From positions 726,569-790,568 of the forward strand of contig NZ_LMOO01000001.1 in assembly GCF_001424195.1 (NCBI RefSeq): a stretch of 64,000 bases of DNA, in the 5' to 3' direction. Source of the DNA: Cellulomonas sp. Leaf334. Lineage in GTDB: Bacteria > Actinomycetota > Actinomycetes > Actinomycetales > Cellulomonadaceae. Position numbers and translations under genes: made by a program. Every line of letters begins with the position of its first letter. Position 1 is the stretch's first letter. This document shows positions 44,516-52,987 of the stretch, in pieces. The notes beneath the pieces are model-generated. The model was not told the DNA's origin and did no database searches. It saw only the letters and a program-made list of their open reading frames with translations.

Positions 44516-45769
44516 ATGCGAACCCGACGCCGCATGGTCCTCGGCGCACTGCTGACCGCCGTCGTCCTCGTGCTCACCGCGTGCAGCGGGGACCAGCCCG
44601 AGCCCGTGCCCGGGCCCGCGATCGTCGCGACGCCGGCCGACGGCTCGTTCGCGCCGCTCGAGCTCCGCGTCACCGGGCTGTCCCCGGGAGCGCAGGTCAC
44701 GCTCACCGCGACGACGCTCGTCGACGACGTGCGTTACACCTCCGAGGCCGACTTCTCTGCGGACGCCGACGGGAGCATCGACCTGTCGACGACCGCGCCG
44801 ACGAGCGGGTCGTGGTCGACGGCGGACCCCATGGGGCCGTTCTGGTCGATGACCGGCAGCAGCCGTCGCCCACCGTTGTCGGTCTTCGACGAGCCCTACG
44901 ACGTCGACCTCGCGGTGACCGACCCGGCGGGCACGGACCTCGCCCGGCTGACGACCACCCGGCCGGGGACCGCGCCCGGCGTCGAGACGCGCCCCGTCGC
45001 CGACGGCGGGTTCGTCGGCGCGTACGTCGTCCCGGCGGACGACGGGGGCGCCCCGCTGCCCGCGGCTCTCGTCCTGGGCGGGTCCGAGGGTGGCCTGGAG
45101 TCGGCGACCACGACCGCGCGCTGGATCGCGGGCCTCGGGTACCCGGCGCTCGCCGTGGCGTACTTCGACGAGCCGGGTCAGCCGACGGAGCTCGAGAACG
45201 TGCCGGTCGAACCGGTGCTCGCCGCGCTCCAGTGGTTGCACGAGCAGGCCGAGGTCGAACCCGACGCACTCTTCGCCTTCGGCGTCTCGCGTGGCGGGGA
45301 GCTCGCACTGTGGCTCGCGGCGCAGCACCCGGAGCTCGTCGCAGGGGCGTTCGCCCCGGTCGGGTCGGGCTACCTCGTCTGCGGGTACCCGGACGACGGC
45401 GTCCCGGCGTGGACGCTCGGGGGGCAACCGCTCAGCCCCGCGTGCGTACGCGCGGCCGACGGCGAGCCACCTGCCGCGTCAGCCGTCGACGTGGCGGCGA
45501 TCGCGGGTCCGGTGGTCCTCGCGTGCGGCACCGACGACGAGCTGTGGCCGTCGTGCTCCTTCATGGACGACATCGTGCGGCGACGCGGTGCGGCACCGAC
45601 GATCGCGGTGCCCGGCGACGGTGCCAGCCACTACGTCGCGGTGGCGCCGGGCGTTCCCGGGTTCGACCAGGACCTCCCCGTGGAGGTCCGGTCCGCCACC
45701 CACGTGGTGCGGAGAGCGTTCTGGGACGCCGCGGCGGACGTCTTCGCGTCCGCCGCGGACGACCAATAG
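44516..45769 (+). CDS. Acyl-CoA thioesterase/BAAT-like lipoprotein
   Basis: This 417-residue protein starts with a lipoprotein signal (lipobox LTAC, Cys23). The N-terminal half is a beta-sandwich resembling the BAAT N-terminal domain (PLELRVTGLSPGAQVTLTATTLVDD), and the C-terminal half is an alpha/beta hydrolase with nucleophile elbow FGVSRGGE, the GGSEGG oxyanion segment and a late DGASHYVAV His. In animals this family hydrolyses acyl-CoA or conjugates bile acids, whereas here the enzyme would lie outside the membrane, away from CoA esters. Its natural substrate is therefore doubtful; an extracellular esterase or amidase is possible. Confidence 0.85.
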   Translation: MRTRRRMVLGALLTAVVLVLTACSGDQPEPVPGPAIVATPADGSFAPLELRVTGLSPGAQVTLTATTLVDDVRYTSEADFSADADGSIDLSTTAPTSGSWSTADPMGPFWSMTGSSRRPPLSVFDEPYDVDLAVTDPAGTDLARLTTTRPGTAPGVETRPVADGGFVGAYVVPADDGGAPLPAALVLGGSEGGLESATTTARWIAGLGYPALAVAYFDEPGQPTELENVPVEPVLAALQWLHEQAEVEPDALFAFGVSRGGELALWLAAQHPELVAGAFAPVGSGYLVCGYPDDGVPAWTLGGQPLSPACVRAADGEPPAASAVDVAAIAGPVVLACGTDDELWPSCSFMDDIVRRRGAAPTIAVPGDGASHYVAVAPGVPGFDQDLPVEVRSATHVVRRAFWDAAADVFASAADDQ

Positions 45770-45779
45770 CGCGCTCGCA

Positions 45780-45800
45780 GAAGATTGGTCGCCGATCTTC
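45780..45800 (+). terminator. Short hairpin terminator
   Basis: GAAGAT and ATCTTC form the outer stem, with inner GG/CC pairing around a TCG loop. It is 10 nt after the BAAT-like gene stop and is followed by the AT-rich GTCATATTCA. The 142-nt gap up to the LuxR-type gene otherwise holds no gene. Confidence 0.55.
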
Positions 45801-45911
45801 GTCATATTCACCCGTTCGCGTGCCGATACAGGGGGTGAGGTCGCCTCAGGCGCCTCCGTCGGGGGGACGGCCTCCCGAGCTGAACCGACGTCACACCGCA
45901 GGAGGCACCCC

Positions 45912-46142
45912 GTGACCAGCCAGCAGACCATCGCCATGCCCACCGTCGGCCTGAGCGCCCTGACCCAGCGCGAGCGCGTCGTCATGGGTGAGCTCGGTGA
46001 GGACATCACGCTCGAGGACATCGCCGCGCGCCTGTGGGTCACCCGGAACACGGTGAAGACCCAGCTGCGCAGCGCCTACCGCAAGATCGGCGTGTCCACC
46101 CGGGCCGAGGCGGTCGCCTGGGCGCGGGCGCACGGCCTCTGA
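45912..46142 (+). CDS. Stand-alone LuxR-type HTH protein
   Basis: This 76-residue protein is little more than a GerE/LuxR helix-turn-helix: LSALTQRERVVMGELGEDITLEDIAARLWVTRNTVKTQLRSAYRKIGVSTRAEAVAWARAHGL. It starts at GTG with CAGGAGG at good spacing. No sensor or receiver domain is attached, so its activity must be set by expression level, partner proteins or a small molecule. It is a paralog of the protein at 10770. It converges with the KefC-like antiporter. Confidence 0.87.
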   Translation: MTSQQTIAMPTVGLSALTQRERVVMGELGEDITLEDIAARLWVTRNTVKTQLRSAYRKIGVSTRAEAVAWARAHGL

Positions 46143-46152
46143 CGGTCGAGCA

Positions 46153-47826
46153 CTAGGCAGGTTCGGCGCGGCGCTCGAGCGGGTCGAGGACGTCCCGCTC
46201 GTCGCCCGGTCGGGCCGGCGGGTGCGGTCCGGGCTGGGTCCCGGTCCGCCCCTGCAGCAGCACCTCCGCCGCATGGTCGGCGAGCGCGAACCCGGCCGAC
46301 CCGTACAGGTGGAACACGGCGTCCGCGCCGTGGCGCTCCAGCTCCGCGACGTCGTCGTCGTACCGCGCGACGGCGGCCACCTTGCCGGTGAAGCCGGCTG
46401 CCTGGAGCCGGGCCAGGGCGATGAGGTTCGCGTTGTGGAACGGCATCGCGAGGACGGCCATCTTCACGCGTCCGGCGCGCTGCACACGGTTCCAGAACTC
46501 CAGGTCGGTGGCGTCGGCGCGCACCACCTCGTAACCCTCGTCCTCGAGCGCGAGGACGCGCGTCTGGTCGTGCTCGACGCCGACCACGGACAGCCCGTAC
46601 TCGTCACGCAGCCGCGCGTACGTCGCGGAGCCGACGCGGCCGAGCCCGAGCACGAGCGCGTCGGCGTCGCCGATGTCGACCAGCCGGTCGTCCGGGTGCA
46701 GCCGGTCGCTGTCCCGTGCGGGCAGCAGTCGGGACATCCGGGAGGCGAGCTCGACCCCGCGGCGGTTGACGATCGCGGACAGGCCGAAGCTGAACGCAAC
46801 GGCGAGCGAGACGACGACGACCCACTGGTCGTCGAGCAGCCCGGTGCTCGCACCGACGGCGACGACGATGATCCCGAACTCGGAGTAGTTCGACAGGACC
46901 AGACCCGCGAGGAACGACGTGCGCCGACGCAGGCGCATCATCCAGAGCACGACCGCGTAGGCCGCGACCTGGATCGGCAGGAGCAGCAGCAGGAGCAGGG
47001 CCAGGCCGATCTCGAGCGCGTGCGGGGTCCCGTGCAGACCGATCTGCACGAAGAACGCCACGAGCATCAGGTCCTTGAACGTCATGAGGGACCGCGACAG
47101 CTCGCCCGCCTGCGGGTGCGACGCGAGGAGCACCCCGACGACGAGCGCCCCGACGTCGCCCGCGATGCCGACGAGCTCGAACAACCCGTACCCGAGCACG
47201 ACGGCCACGCAGACCCCGAACAGCGCCTGCAGCTCGCCGTGGCCGACGCGGTCCCAGATCCGGTACAGGATCCGTCGGCCGGGGACCAGCAGGACCAGCA
47301 GCAACGCCCAGGGGCTCGGTGGTTCGCCGCTGGACAGCGACAGGAAGATCACGGCGGCGACGTCCTGCATGACGAGCACGCCGACGGCGATCCGCCCGTA
47401 GAGGGAGGTGGTGTCGGAGCGGTCGTCGAGCACCTTGACGACGAACACGGTCGACGAGAACGACAGCGCGAACCCGACGAGCGCGAGCGCCCCGAACGAC
47501 TCGGCAGCGAGGAAGCCGAACCCGATCACGGCGAGCAGGCCGAGGAACCCGACCCCGATCGCGACGCTGATCCCCAGGTGCACGAGCGTGGTGAGCCAGA
47601 TCTCGCGGCGCAGCAGCGTGCGGACGTCGAGCTTCAGGCCGATCGCGAACAGCAGCAGGACGACGCCGAAGTTCGCGATCGGCTCGAGGTAGGGCAGGTC
47701 CGGCGCGCCCACGGCACCGAGGGCGAAGCCGGCGGCGAGGAAGCCGACGAGGGGCGGCAGGCGAAGGAGCACCGCGATGAGCCCGCCGAGCAGAGCGGCG
47801 CCGAGGTACAGGGCCGCTGCTGCCAT
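46153..47826 (-). CDS. KefC/YbaL-type monovalent cation:proton antiporter
   Basis: This 557-residue protein has about twelve membrane helices (CPA2 family: LAAGFALGAVGAPDLPYLEPIANFGVVLLLFAIGLKLD; FALSFSSTVFVVKVLDD) and a C-terminal RCK/TrkA-N domain starting DALVLGLGRVGSATYARLRDEY, whose GxGxxG binds NAD. VGVLVMQDVAAVIFL is the conserved Gln-Asp ion-binding helix. In E. coli KefC homologs export potassium in response to electrophile-glutathione adducts. The last 50 residues (GTQPGPHPPARPGDERDVLDP) are a polar tail. The ATG at 47826 with AGAGG upstream is used. Confidence 0.93.
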   Translation of the reverse strand: MAAAALYLGAALLGGLIAVLLRLPPLVGFLAAGFALGAVGAPDLPYLEPIANFGVVLLLFAIGLKLDVRTLLRREIWLTTLVHLGISVAIGVGFLGLLAVIGFGFLAAESFGALALVGFALSFSSTVFVVKVLDDRSDTTSLYGRIAVGVLVMQDVAAVIFLSLSSGEPPSPWALLLVLLVPGRRILYRIWDRVGHGELQALFGVCVAVVLGYGLFELVGIAGDVGALVVGVLLASHPQAGELSRSLMTFKDLMLVAFFVQIGLHGTPHALEIGLALLLLLLLPIQVAAYAVVLWMMRLRRRTSFLAGLVLSNYSEFGIIVVAVGASTGLLDDQWVVVVSLAVAFSFGLSAIVNRRGVELASRMSRLLPARDSDRLHPDDRLVDIGDADALVLGLGRVGSATYARLRDEYGLSVVGVEHDQTRVLALEDEGYEVVRADATDLEFWNRVQRAGRVKMAVLAMPFHNANLIALARLQAAGFTGKVAAVARYDDDVAELERHGADAVFHLYGSAGFALADHAAEVLLQGRTGTQPGPHPPARPGDERDVLDPLERRAEPA

Positions 47827-48002
47827 GAGGTTCCTCTCGCGCGGTGGTCGGGCCACCATCTTCCCCCAGCATCGGGCGGATGCCGGTACACGGATGGCAT
47901 AACCTAGGAGGCACCGTCGACGGCGACGCGACGAGGGTCCTGGAGGTTCAGGAGCGAGCCTCGTCCGCAGCTCTTCTCGCGGCGCCACCTCTGGGGGTTC
48001 CG

Positions 48003-48938
48003 ATGACGGCGACGAGCACACAGGTGGGTCGTTTCCGGTTCGGGGTGGCCACCGACCGTTGGTGGTGGTCGGACCACATGTACCTCATCCACGGCATGCA
48101 GCCGGGCGAGGTCGTCCCCACTCGCGACCTGCTGCTGACCCACGTCCAGCGCGACGCGCGGCCGATCGTGGCCGAGACGCTCGACCGCTGCGCGGACGAG
48201 CCCGACCCGCGGGCGTGCGAGTACTGCCTCGTGGACATGTCGGGCACGGTGCGTCGCGTGGTCCTGGCGGTGGCCGTCGACGGTGACCGTGACGTGACCG
48301 GCTTCCTCGTCGACATCACCGCGGCCCACGCTGCGGTGCTGGCCGACCGGGTGAACGCCGAGCTGGCGCTCGCGCTGGAGTCGCACGCGGCCATCGACCA
48401 GGCCAAGGGCATCCTCATGGTGACCTACGGCGTCGACGAGGCCGCCGCTTTCGGCATCCTCAAGCAGAGCTCGCAGCGGAACAACACCCGCCTCCGTGAG
48501 CTCGCCGGCAGGGTGGTGACGGTCGCGGCCGGCGGGCGGGAGTCCACGACGTGCGAGCTGCTCGACGAGACGCTGTGCGGGGTATCGGTCGTGCCGACGC
48601 CGCCGACGACGAGCCGCCGCCGTCACCTCGACCTACGCACCGAGCACGGCGACCGCGAGTCGGTGCTGCGCGTCTCGGGGGTGGTCGACCTGTCCACCCG
48701 GGACGAGCTGGCGGACGCGATCACGCTCGCGATGCTCGGGGCGGCGGGCGTCGGGCGGGTCACCGTGGACCTGCGTGGGGTGGGCCGGGTCGGGCCCGCC
48801 GTCGTCGACGTGCTGGCAGCGGCACTGCGCCGGAGCGCCGCGCACGGGATCACCCTGACGATCGTCGGGGGCGGTCCTGGCGACACCGCGGCACTACGGA
48901 CCGCCGTGCACCGGCAGTCGATGGCCTCGCGCAGCTGA
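48003..48938 (+). CDS. PAS-ANTAR-STAS regulator
   Basis: This 311-residue protein has three domains in order. A PAS-like domain (about 8-110: DRWWWSDHMYLIHGMQPGEVVPTRDLLLTHVQ) is followed by an ANTAR RNA-binding domain (about 118-175: ALESHAAIDQAKGILMVTYGVDEAAAFGILKQSSQRNNTRLRELA) and a STAS domain (about 205-305: SVLRVSGVVDLSTRDELADAITLAM). ANTAR proteins bind paired hairpins in RNA and prevent termination. In the STAS domain the usual phosphorylatable DSSG is replaced by GPAV, so phosphorylation is unlikely. The ATG at 48003 was chosen because it immediately precedes the PAS fold. Confidence 0.85.
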   Translation: MTATSTQVGRFRFGVATDRWWWSDHMYLIHGMQPGEVVPTRDLLLTHVQRDARPIVAETLDRCADEPDPRACEYCLVDMSGTVRRVVLAVAVDGDRDVTGFLVDITAAHAAVLADRVNAELALALESHAAIDQAKGILMVTYGVDEAAAFGILKQSSQRNNTRLRELAGRVVTVAAGGRESTTCELLDETLCGVSVVPTPPTTSRRRHLDLRTEHGDRESVLRVSGVVDLSTRDELADAITLAMLGAAGVGRVTVDLRGVGRVGPAVVDVLAAALRRSAAHGITLTIVGGGPGDTAALRTAVHRQSMASRS

Positions 48939-49011
48939 CGACGTCCTTCGTCGTCCATCAGTCCGACGGGGGTGCTGCTCGACCCCGCGGGGCACCCGTC
49001 CTGCCTGTGCC

Positions 49012-49365
49012 TCAGCTGCCGCTGACCCGGTCCAGCCGCTGCAGCAGGTCGTGCGCGGCGAGCTCGACGTCCTTGTGCCGCCACTCGGACGCGCGGTACA
49101 CGCACGCGATGAGGGCCGTGCGGTGCACCCGGCGGAAGTCGCCCGCGACGAACGCGTACCGCGCCTTCGTCTCGTCGGTGGCGCCGACGGTCAGGCCGAG
49201 GTGCCACGCGGCGTACTGCTCCCACGTGTGCTTCTCGAGGTACTCGTTCTGTGCGGCGGCGTCGGGCTGCGTCTCACCCCAGTCGCTGTCCAGGACGTAC
49301 TGCCGCGCGTCGATGAGCTCGCGCAGGTGCCGTACGGCCGCCGCGTTCAGCTCGTACTCCGCCAT
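49012..49365 (-). CDS. Conserved hypothetical protein
   Basis: This 117-residue soluble protein is not a named family I can place. Recognisable blocks are LNAAAVRHLRELIDARQYVLDSDW, EYLEKHTWEQYAAWHLGLTVGA, ARYAFVAGDFRRVHRTALIACVYRASEWRHKDVELAAHDLLQRLD. Highly similar proteins occur in many bacteria, including actinobacteria, always short and without partner domains. The ATG at 49365 was taken as start; a second ATG 15 nt upstream is possible. It is separate from neighbouring transcripts. Confidence 0.75.
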   Translation of the reverse strand: MAEYELNAAAVRHLRELIDARQYVLDSDWGETQPDAAAQNEYLEKHTWEQYAAWHLGLTVGATDETKARYAFVAGDFRRVHRTALIACVYRASEWRHKDVELAAHDLLQRLDRVSGS

Positions 49366-49386
49366 GGGTCGATCCTGCACCCAGCG

Positions 49387-49830
49387 TCACACGGTGCGCA
49401 GCACGAGCAGGAACTGACCGCCGCCCGGTTCGACGTCGGCCGCGACGCGCAGGCCGGGCGCGAACCGCGAGAGTCGGTCGACCAGCCAGGCCGCGGCTGC
49501 GTCTCCGTCGGCACGCGTCGGGCAGCGTCCGACCACCTCACGGCCGCCCTTGCGCCCCAGCCGCTCGGCGGTCGCGACGATCGGGGCCGGGTCGACGACG
49601 AAGAGGTCCGGCGACCAGGCGACGACGGGCTTGACGGCCCCCTTCTTGGTGTTGCAGGCACGGTGCGCGAGCCGCTCGGAACCCGCAGTCGGCTTCTTGC
49701 CCTTGGGGGTCGCGCCGCCGTCGATGCTCGGGCCGCGGTCGGCGTTGACGGAGGCGTCCGGGTCGACGGGCTCGTCGCACAGCCAGCAGCGCCAGCCGTC
49801 GCGTTCGCCGACCTCGTGAAGGGTGGTCAT
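49387..49830 (-). CDS. HNH-like zinc-binding protein
   Basis: This 147-residue protein has a CxxC pair (RDGWRCWLCDEPVDPDA) and RLAHRACNTKKG, in the arrangement of an HNH endonuclease: two zinc cysteines, then a His and a C-x-x-K pair. SIDGGATPKGKKP replaces the usual DHxxP segment, so the catalytic His is not obvious. The C-terminal half (about 85-147) is an unknown alpha/beta domain. It may be a degenerate HNH nuclease or a nucleic-acid-binding protein. It is divergent from the methyltransferase gene. Confidence 0.75.
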   Translation of the reverse strand: MTTLHEVGERDGWRCWLCDEPVDPDASVNADRGPSIDGGATPKGKKPTAGSERLAHRACNTKKGAVKPVVAWSPDLFVVDPAPIVATAERLGRKGGREVVGRCPTRADGDAAAAWLVDRLSRFAPGLRVAADVEPGGGQFLLVLRTV

Positions 49831-49860
49831 GGCCGGAGACTACGGCGCTACGGTCGGTGG

Positions 49861-50622
49861 ATGGGTTTCGAGGTCACCCCCGAGGTGTACTTCCGGTTCA
49901 TGGGTCGGTTCTCCGAGCCGCTCGCCGCGAGGTTCGCCGCGGCGCTGGAGATCCCCGCCGGTGCGCGGGCGCTCGACGTCGGCTGCGGACCGGGTGCCCT
50001 GACCGCGCAGCTCGTCGCACGCCTGGGGGTCGACGCCGTCAGTGCCGTCGAGCCGTCCGAGTCGTTCGTCGCGGCGGTGCGCACCCGGTTCCCCGGCCTG
50101 CGGGTCCTGGCGGGCGTCGCCGCGTCGCTCCCCCTGCCCGACGATGCCGTCGACCTGACGGTCGCGCAGCTCGTCGTCCACTTCCTGCCCGACCCGGTGG
50201 CGGGGCTGACGGAGATGGCCCGGGTGACCCGGCCCGGCGGCGTGGTCGCCGCGAACGTGTGGGACCACGCGGGCAACGGTGGGCCGCTCGACGCGTTCTG
50301 GCGTGCGGCGCACGACCTCGACCCGGACGCACCCGGCGAGGCGGCCCTGCCGGGGACGCGGGAGGGGCACCTCGCCGAGCTCTTCCGCGCGGCGGGCCTG
50401 CGCGCCGTCGGGTCCTGGAGCGAGTCCGTCGGGGCGCGTTACGAGACGGTCGACGAGTGGTGGGCCACGTTCACCCTCGGCGTCGGACCGGCGGGTGCCT
50501 ACGTCGCCGCGCTCGGGGACGCCGAGCGCGACGCCCTCCGGGCCCGGTGCGTCGAGCTGCTGCCGGCGGCGCCGTTCGAGATCCCTGCAGTCGCGTGGTG
50601 CGCGCGCGGGACCGTCGCATGA
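49861..50622 (+). CDS. Class I SAM-dependent methyltransferase
   Basis: This 253-residue protein is a UbiE/Methyltransf_11-type enzyme. SAM motif I is ALDVGCGPGALTAQL (about 38-50), followed by VEPSESFVAAVRTRFPGLRVLAG, ASLPLPDDAVDLTVAQLVVHFLPDPVAGLTEMARVTRPGGVVAANVW. Substrate is unknown. It starts at ATG 49861. The stop overlaps the beta-lactamase-like gene in ATGA, so the two are co-translated and may act on related molecules. Confidence 0.92.
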   Translation: MGFEVTPEVYFRFMGRFSEPLAARFAAALEIPAGARALDVGCGPGALTAQLVARLGVDAVSAVEPSESFVAAVRTRFPGLRVLAGVAASLPLPDDAVDLTVAQLVVHFLPDPVAGLTEMARVTRPGGVVAANVWDHAGNGGPLDAFWRAAHDLDPDAPGEAALPGTREGHLAELFRAAGLRAVGSWSESVGARYETVDEWWATFTLGVGPAGAYVAALGDAERDALRARCVELLPAAPFEIPAVAWCARGTVA

Positions 50623-52025
50623 GCACGCTCGAGGGTCGCGCCGAGGAGTCGCTGTGGCCGGTCGTCGAGCACGTCGTCCGGACGCACGGCCTGGCTGGTC
50701 TGGCCGTCGGCGTCGTGCAGGACGGCAAGGTCGCGCTCGCCCGGGGGTTCGGGACGCGTGACGTGCGCACCGGAGCCCCGGTCACCCCCGAGACCCTGTT
50801 CCACGTGGCGTCGGTGTCCAAGACGTTCGTCGCGGCCGCCGTCGTCGGGACCGAGCCGGCGCTGGACCTCGACGCCCCCGTCGTGCGGTGGCTGCCCGAC
50901 CTGACGCTGGCCGACGGACGCCAGGAGGAGGTCACCCTCCGGCACCTGCTCACACACACGAGCGGCATCCCCGACGTCGTGGACTACGGGTGGCACGACC
51001 CGCAGCTGGGCGACGACGCGCTGGACGTGCTGGTCCGTGGGCTGTCGGCCGTCCGTCTGACGACGGCCCCGGGGACGCAGTTCGCGTACTGCAACCTGGG
51101 GTACGAGGTGCTCGGGCACGCGCTGGCCACGCTCCGTGGGACGACGTTCGAGGCGGCGATGACCGACCTCGTCCTCGATCCCGCGGGCATGCACCACAGC
51201 ACGTTCCTGCGTGCGGACGTCGCACCCGACCTCGCCGCGGCACCGCACGTCGGCGTGCCGCTGGTCGTGCCGGGCGACGCCTACCCGTACACGCGGCGGC
51301 ACGCCCCGAGCTCCACCCTGCACTCCAGCGTCGCGGACCTGTCGCTCTGGATGGTCGCCACCCTGGACGACAGGGCGGCCGCGCGCAGGTGGCAGCCGGA
51401 GGCCGACGTCGGCGACCCGCCCTGGGACGAGGCCGTGGGTCTCGGCTGGTTCCTGGGCACCTACCGCGGCGAGCGGACGGTCGGGCACTCCGGTGCCGAC
51501 CCGGGCTTCGGCTCCCGCCTGGTGCTCGTACCCGAACGCCGGACGGGGGTGGTGGTGCTCGCCAACTCCAACACCGTGCCGACGAGCGCCGTCCTGCGGG
51601 CGGTGCTCGACACCGTGCTCGACCTCCCGCAGCACGCGGCCGGCACCGACGAGCCTCACCTCGGCGCGCTGCTGCCACCGATCACGGTCCCGCTGGGTCA
51701 GGCGCTCGCGGGGTCCGGCACCGCGGCCGCCGTCGACGTGTACCACCGGCTGACGTCCGCCGTCCCGCCGACCGTCGACGACGACGACGAGTGCTTCGCC
51801 GACGGCGTCTGGGGGGCCATCGAGCTGCACCGGCCCGACCTCGTCCGCCCGCTGCTGGACGTGTGGACGGCGGTCCGTCCGGGGTCGTCGCAGGCGTGGG
51901 CGATGACCGGCTGGGCGCACCTGGTCGACGGGGACACCGGACCGGCGGCCGAGCTCCTGCAGCGGGGCCTCGACCTCGACGCCGGGAACGAGGACGCGGC
52001 GACGCTGCTCCGCGGCCTCGTCTGA
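50619..52025 (+). CDS. Serine hydrolase of the beta-lactamase/class C family
   Basis: This 468-residue protein has the three class C signatures: SVSK (Ser65, Lys68), YCN (157-159) and HSG near residue 289 (VGHSGADPGFG). The catalytic domain runs to about residue 330. A C-terminal extension of about 130 residues (PLGQALAGSGTAAAVDVYHRL onward, ending AELLQRGLDLDAGNEDAATLL) looks like a helical, TPR-like domain. No signal peptide is present, so the enzyme is cytoplasmic and is unlikely to be a resistance beta-lactamase; an esterase or peptidase role is more probable. It is coupled to the methyltransferase gene. Confidence 0.9.
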   Translation: MSTLEGRAEESLWPVVEHVVRTHGLAGLAVGVVQDGKVALARGFGTRDVRTGAPVTPETLFHVASVSKTFVAAAVVGTEPALDLDAPVVRWLPDLTLADGRQEEVTLRHLLTHTSGIPDVVDYGWHDPQLGDDALDVLVRGLSAVRLTTAPGTQFAYCNLGYEVLGHALATLRGTTFEAAMTDLVLDPAGMHHSTFLRADVAPDLAAAPHVGVPLVVPGDAYPYTRRHAPSSTLHSSVADLSLWMVATLDDRAAARRWQPEADVGDPPWDEAVGLGWFLGTYRGERTVGHSGADPGFGSRLVLVPERRTGVVVLANSNTVPTSAVLRAVLDTVLDLPQHAAGTDEPHLGALLPPITVPLGQALAGSGTAAAVDVYHRLTSAVPPTVDDDDECFADGVWGAIELHRPDLVRPLLDVWTAVRPGSSQAWAMTGWAHLVDGDTGPAAELLQRGLDLDAGNEDAATLLRGLV

Positions 52026-52029
52026 CCGG

Positions 52030-52920
52030 TCAGGCCGCGCGCGCGAGGTCCCCGACCTCGCGCGCGACCGTCGGCCAGAGCTCGGCCGGCAGGTCGTGCC
52101 CGACACCGGGGAGGGTGACCAGACGTGCGCCGTCGATGGCCGCCGCGGTGGCCCGTCCGGCGGCGACCCGCAGGATCGGGTCCGCCTCGCCGTGGAGCAC
52201 GAGGGTCGGCCGGCGCAGGTCCCGGAGCCTCGGGCCGTGCCACTGCGCACCGATCTGGCGGCTCTGCGCCTTGGTGTCGCGCGGGCCGCTGTCGACCGCG
52301 CGCTCGATCCACTCCCGGGCCGCGGTCTCGTCGAACGGGTAGGCGGGCGAGGCCACCCCGCGGGCGACCGCGAGGCTCGCCTCGATGTCGCCGTCGCGGC
52401 CGTCGGGGAACGTCGTGCGCGCGAGCCTCGCGAGCAGCCCGACGCGCAGGTAGCGGGCGACCCCGAGGCCCGAGACGTCGCTCGGCAGGGCCGCCGACGA
52501 CACCACGCTGAGCACCCGGTCGGGGTGGCGGAGGGCGAGGCGCTGGGCGACGACGCCGCCCATGGAGTGGCCGAAGACGTGCGCCTGCGGCCAGCCCAGC
52601 TCGTCGAGCACCGCGACGGCGTCGTCGACCATGTCCTCGGCGGTGTAGGCGTCGCCCTTCTTCGCGAACAGCGCCCGGAACGGGTTCGACTCCGCGACGT
52701 CGGGCAGCCGGGTGGACTCCCCCGCGTCGCGCTGGTCGTACCGGGCCACGGCGAAGCCCTGGCGGGCGAACTCGTCGGCGAGGCCCGTCGGCCACCAGAA
52801 CCGGGAGGTCGCGAGCCCCATGACGAGCAGCAGCGGCATGCCGTCGGAGCCGGGGAGGCGGTCGTAGGCGATCTCGACGTCACCGTTGCGGGCGCGCTGC
52901 GTGGGGGTCCAGGTGGTCAT
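52030..52920 (-). CDS. Alpha/beta hydrolase
   Basis: This 296-residue enzyme has the canonical triad: nucleophile elbow GHSMGG (Ser119), an Asp in HGEADPILRVAAG, and a His in LPGVGHDLPAELW. The oxyanion-hole segment LLVMGLATSRFWW and the YDQRDAGES motif match a common actinobacterial esterase/epoxide hydrolase-like subgroup. No particular substrate can be inferred. It is divergently transcribed from a TetR regulator, the usual arrangement for a repressor and its target. Confidence 0.93.
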   Translation of the reverse strand: MTTWTPTQRARNGDVEIAYDRLPGSDGMPLLLVMGLATSRFWWPTGLADEFARQGFAVARYDQRDAGESTRLPDVAESNPFRALFAKKGDAYTAEDMVDDAVAVLDELGWPQAHVFGHSMGGVVAQRLALRHPDRVLSVVSSAALPSDVSGLGVARYLRVGLLARLARTTFPDGRDGDIEASLAVARGVASPAYPFDETAAREWIERAVDSGPRDTKAQSRQIGAQWHGPRLRDLRRPTLVLHGEADPILRVAAGRATAAAIDGARLVTLPGVGHDLPAELWPTVAREVGDLARAA

Positions 52921-52941
52921 CGGGGTGCTCCTCGATTAATT

Positions 52942-52956
52942 GCGATCAGTGTTCGC
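52942..52956. promoter_or_regulatory. Candidate TetR operator between hydrolase and regulator genes
   Basis: GCGATCAGTGTTCGC is an imperfect 15-bp palindrome (six of seven pairs match) in the 67-nt gap between the divergent alpha/beta hydrolase and TetR genes. TATTCT (52957-52962) next to it could be the -10 box for the TetR gene. Binding there would repress both directions. Confidence 0.45.
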
Positions 52957-52987
52957 TATTCTAGCGCACCGGTGAGAGGGTGAGCGC

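Noticed and set aside
50619-52025. Antibiotic-resistance beta-lactamase
   Set aside because: No signal peptide, and a C-terminal helical extension; the family is dominated by esterases and peptidases.
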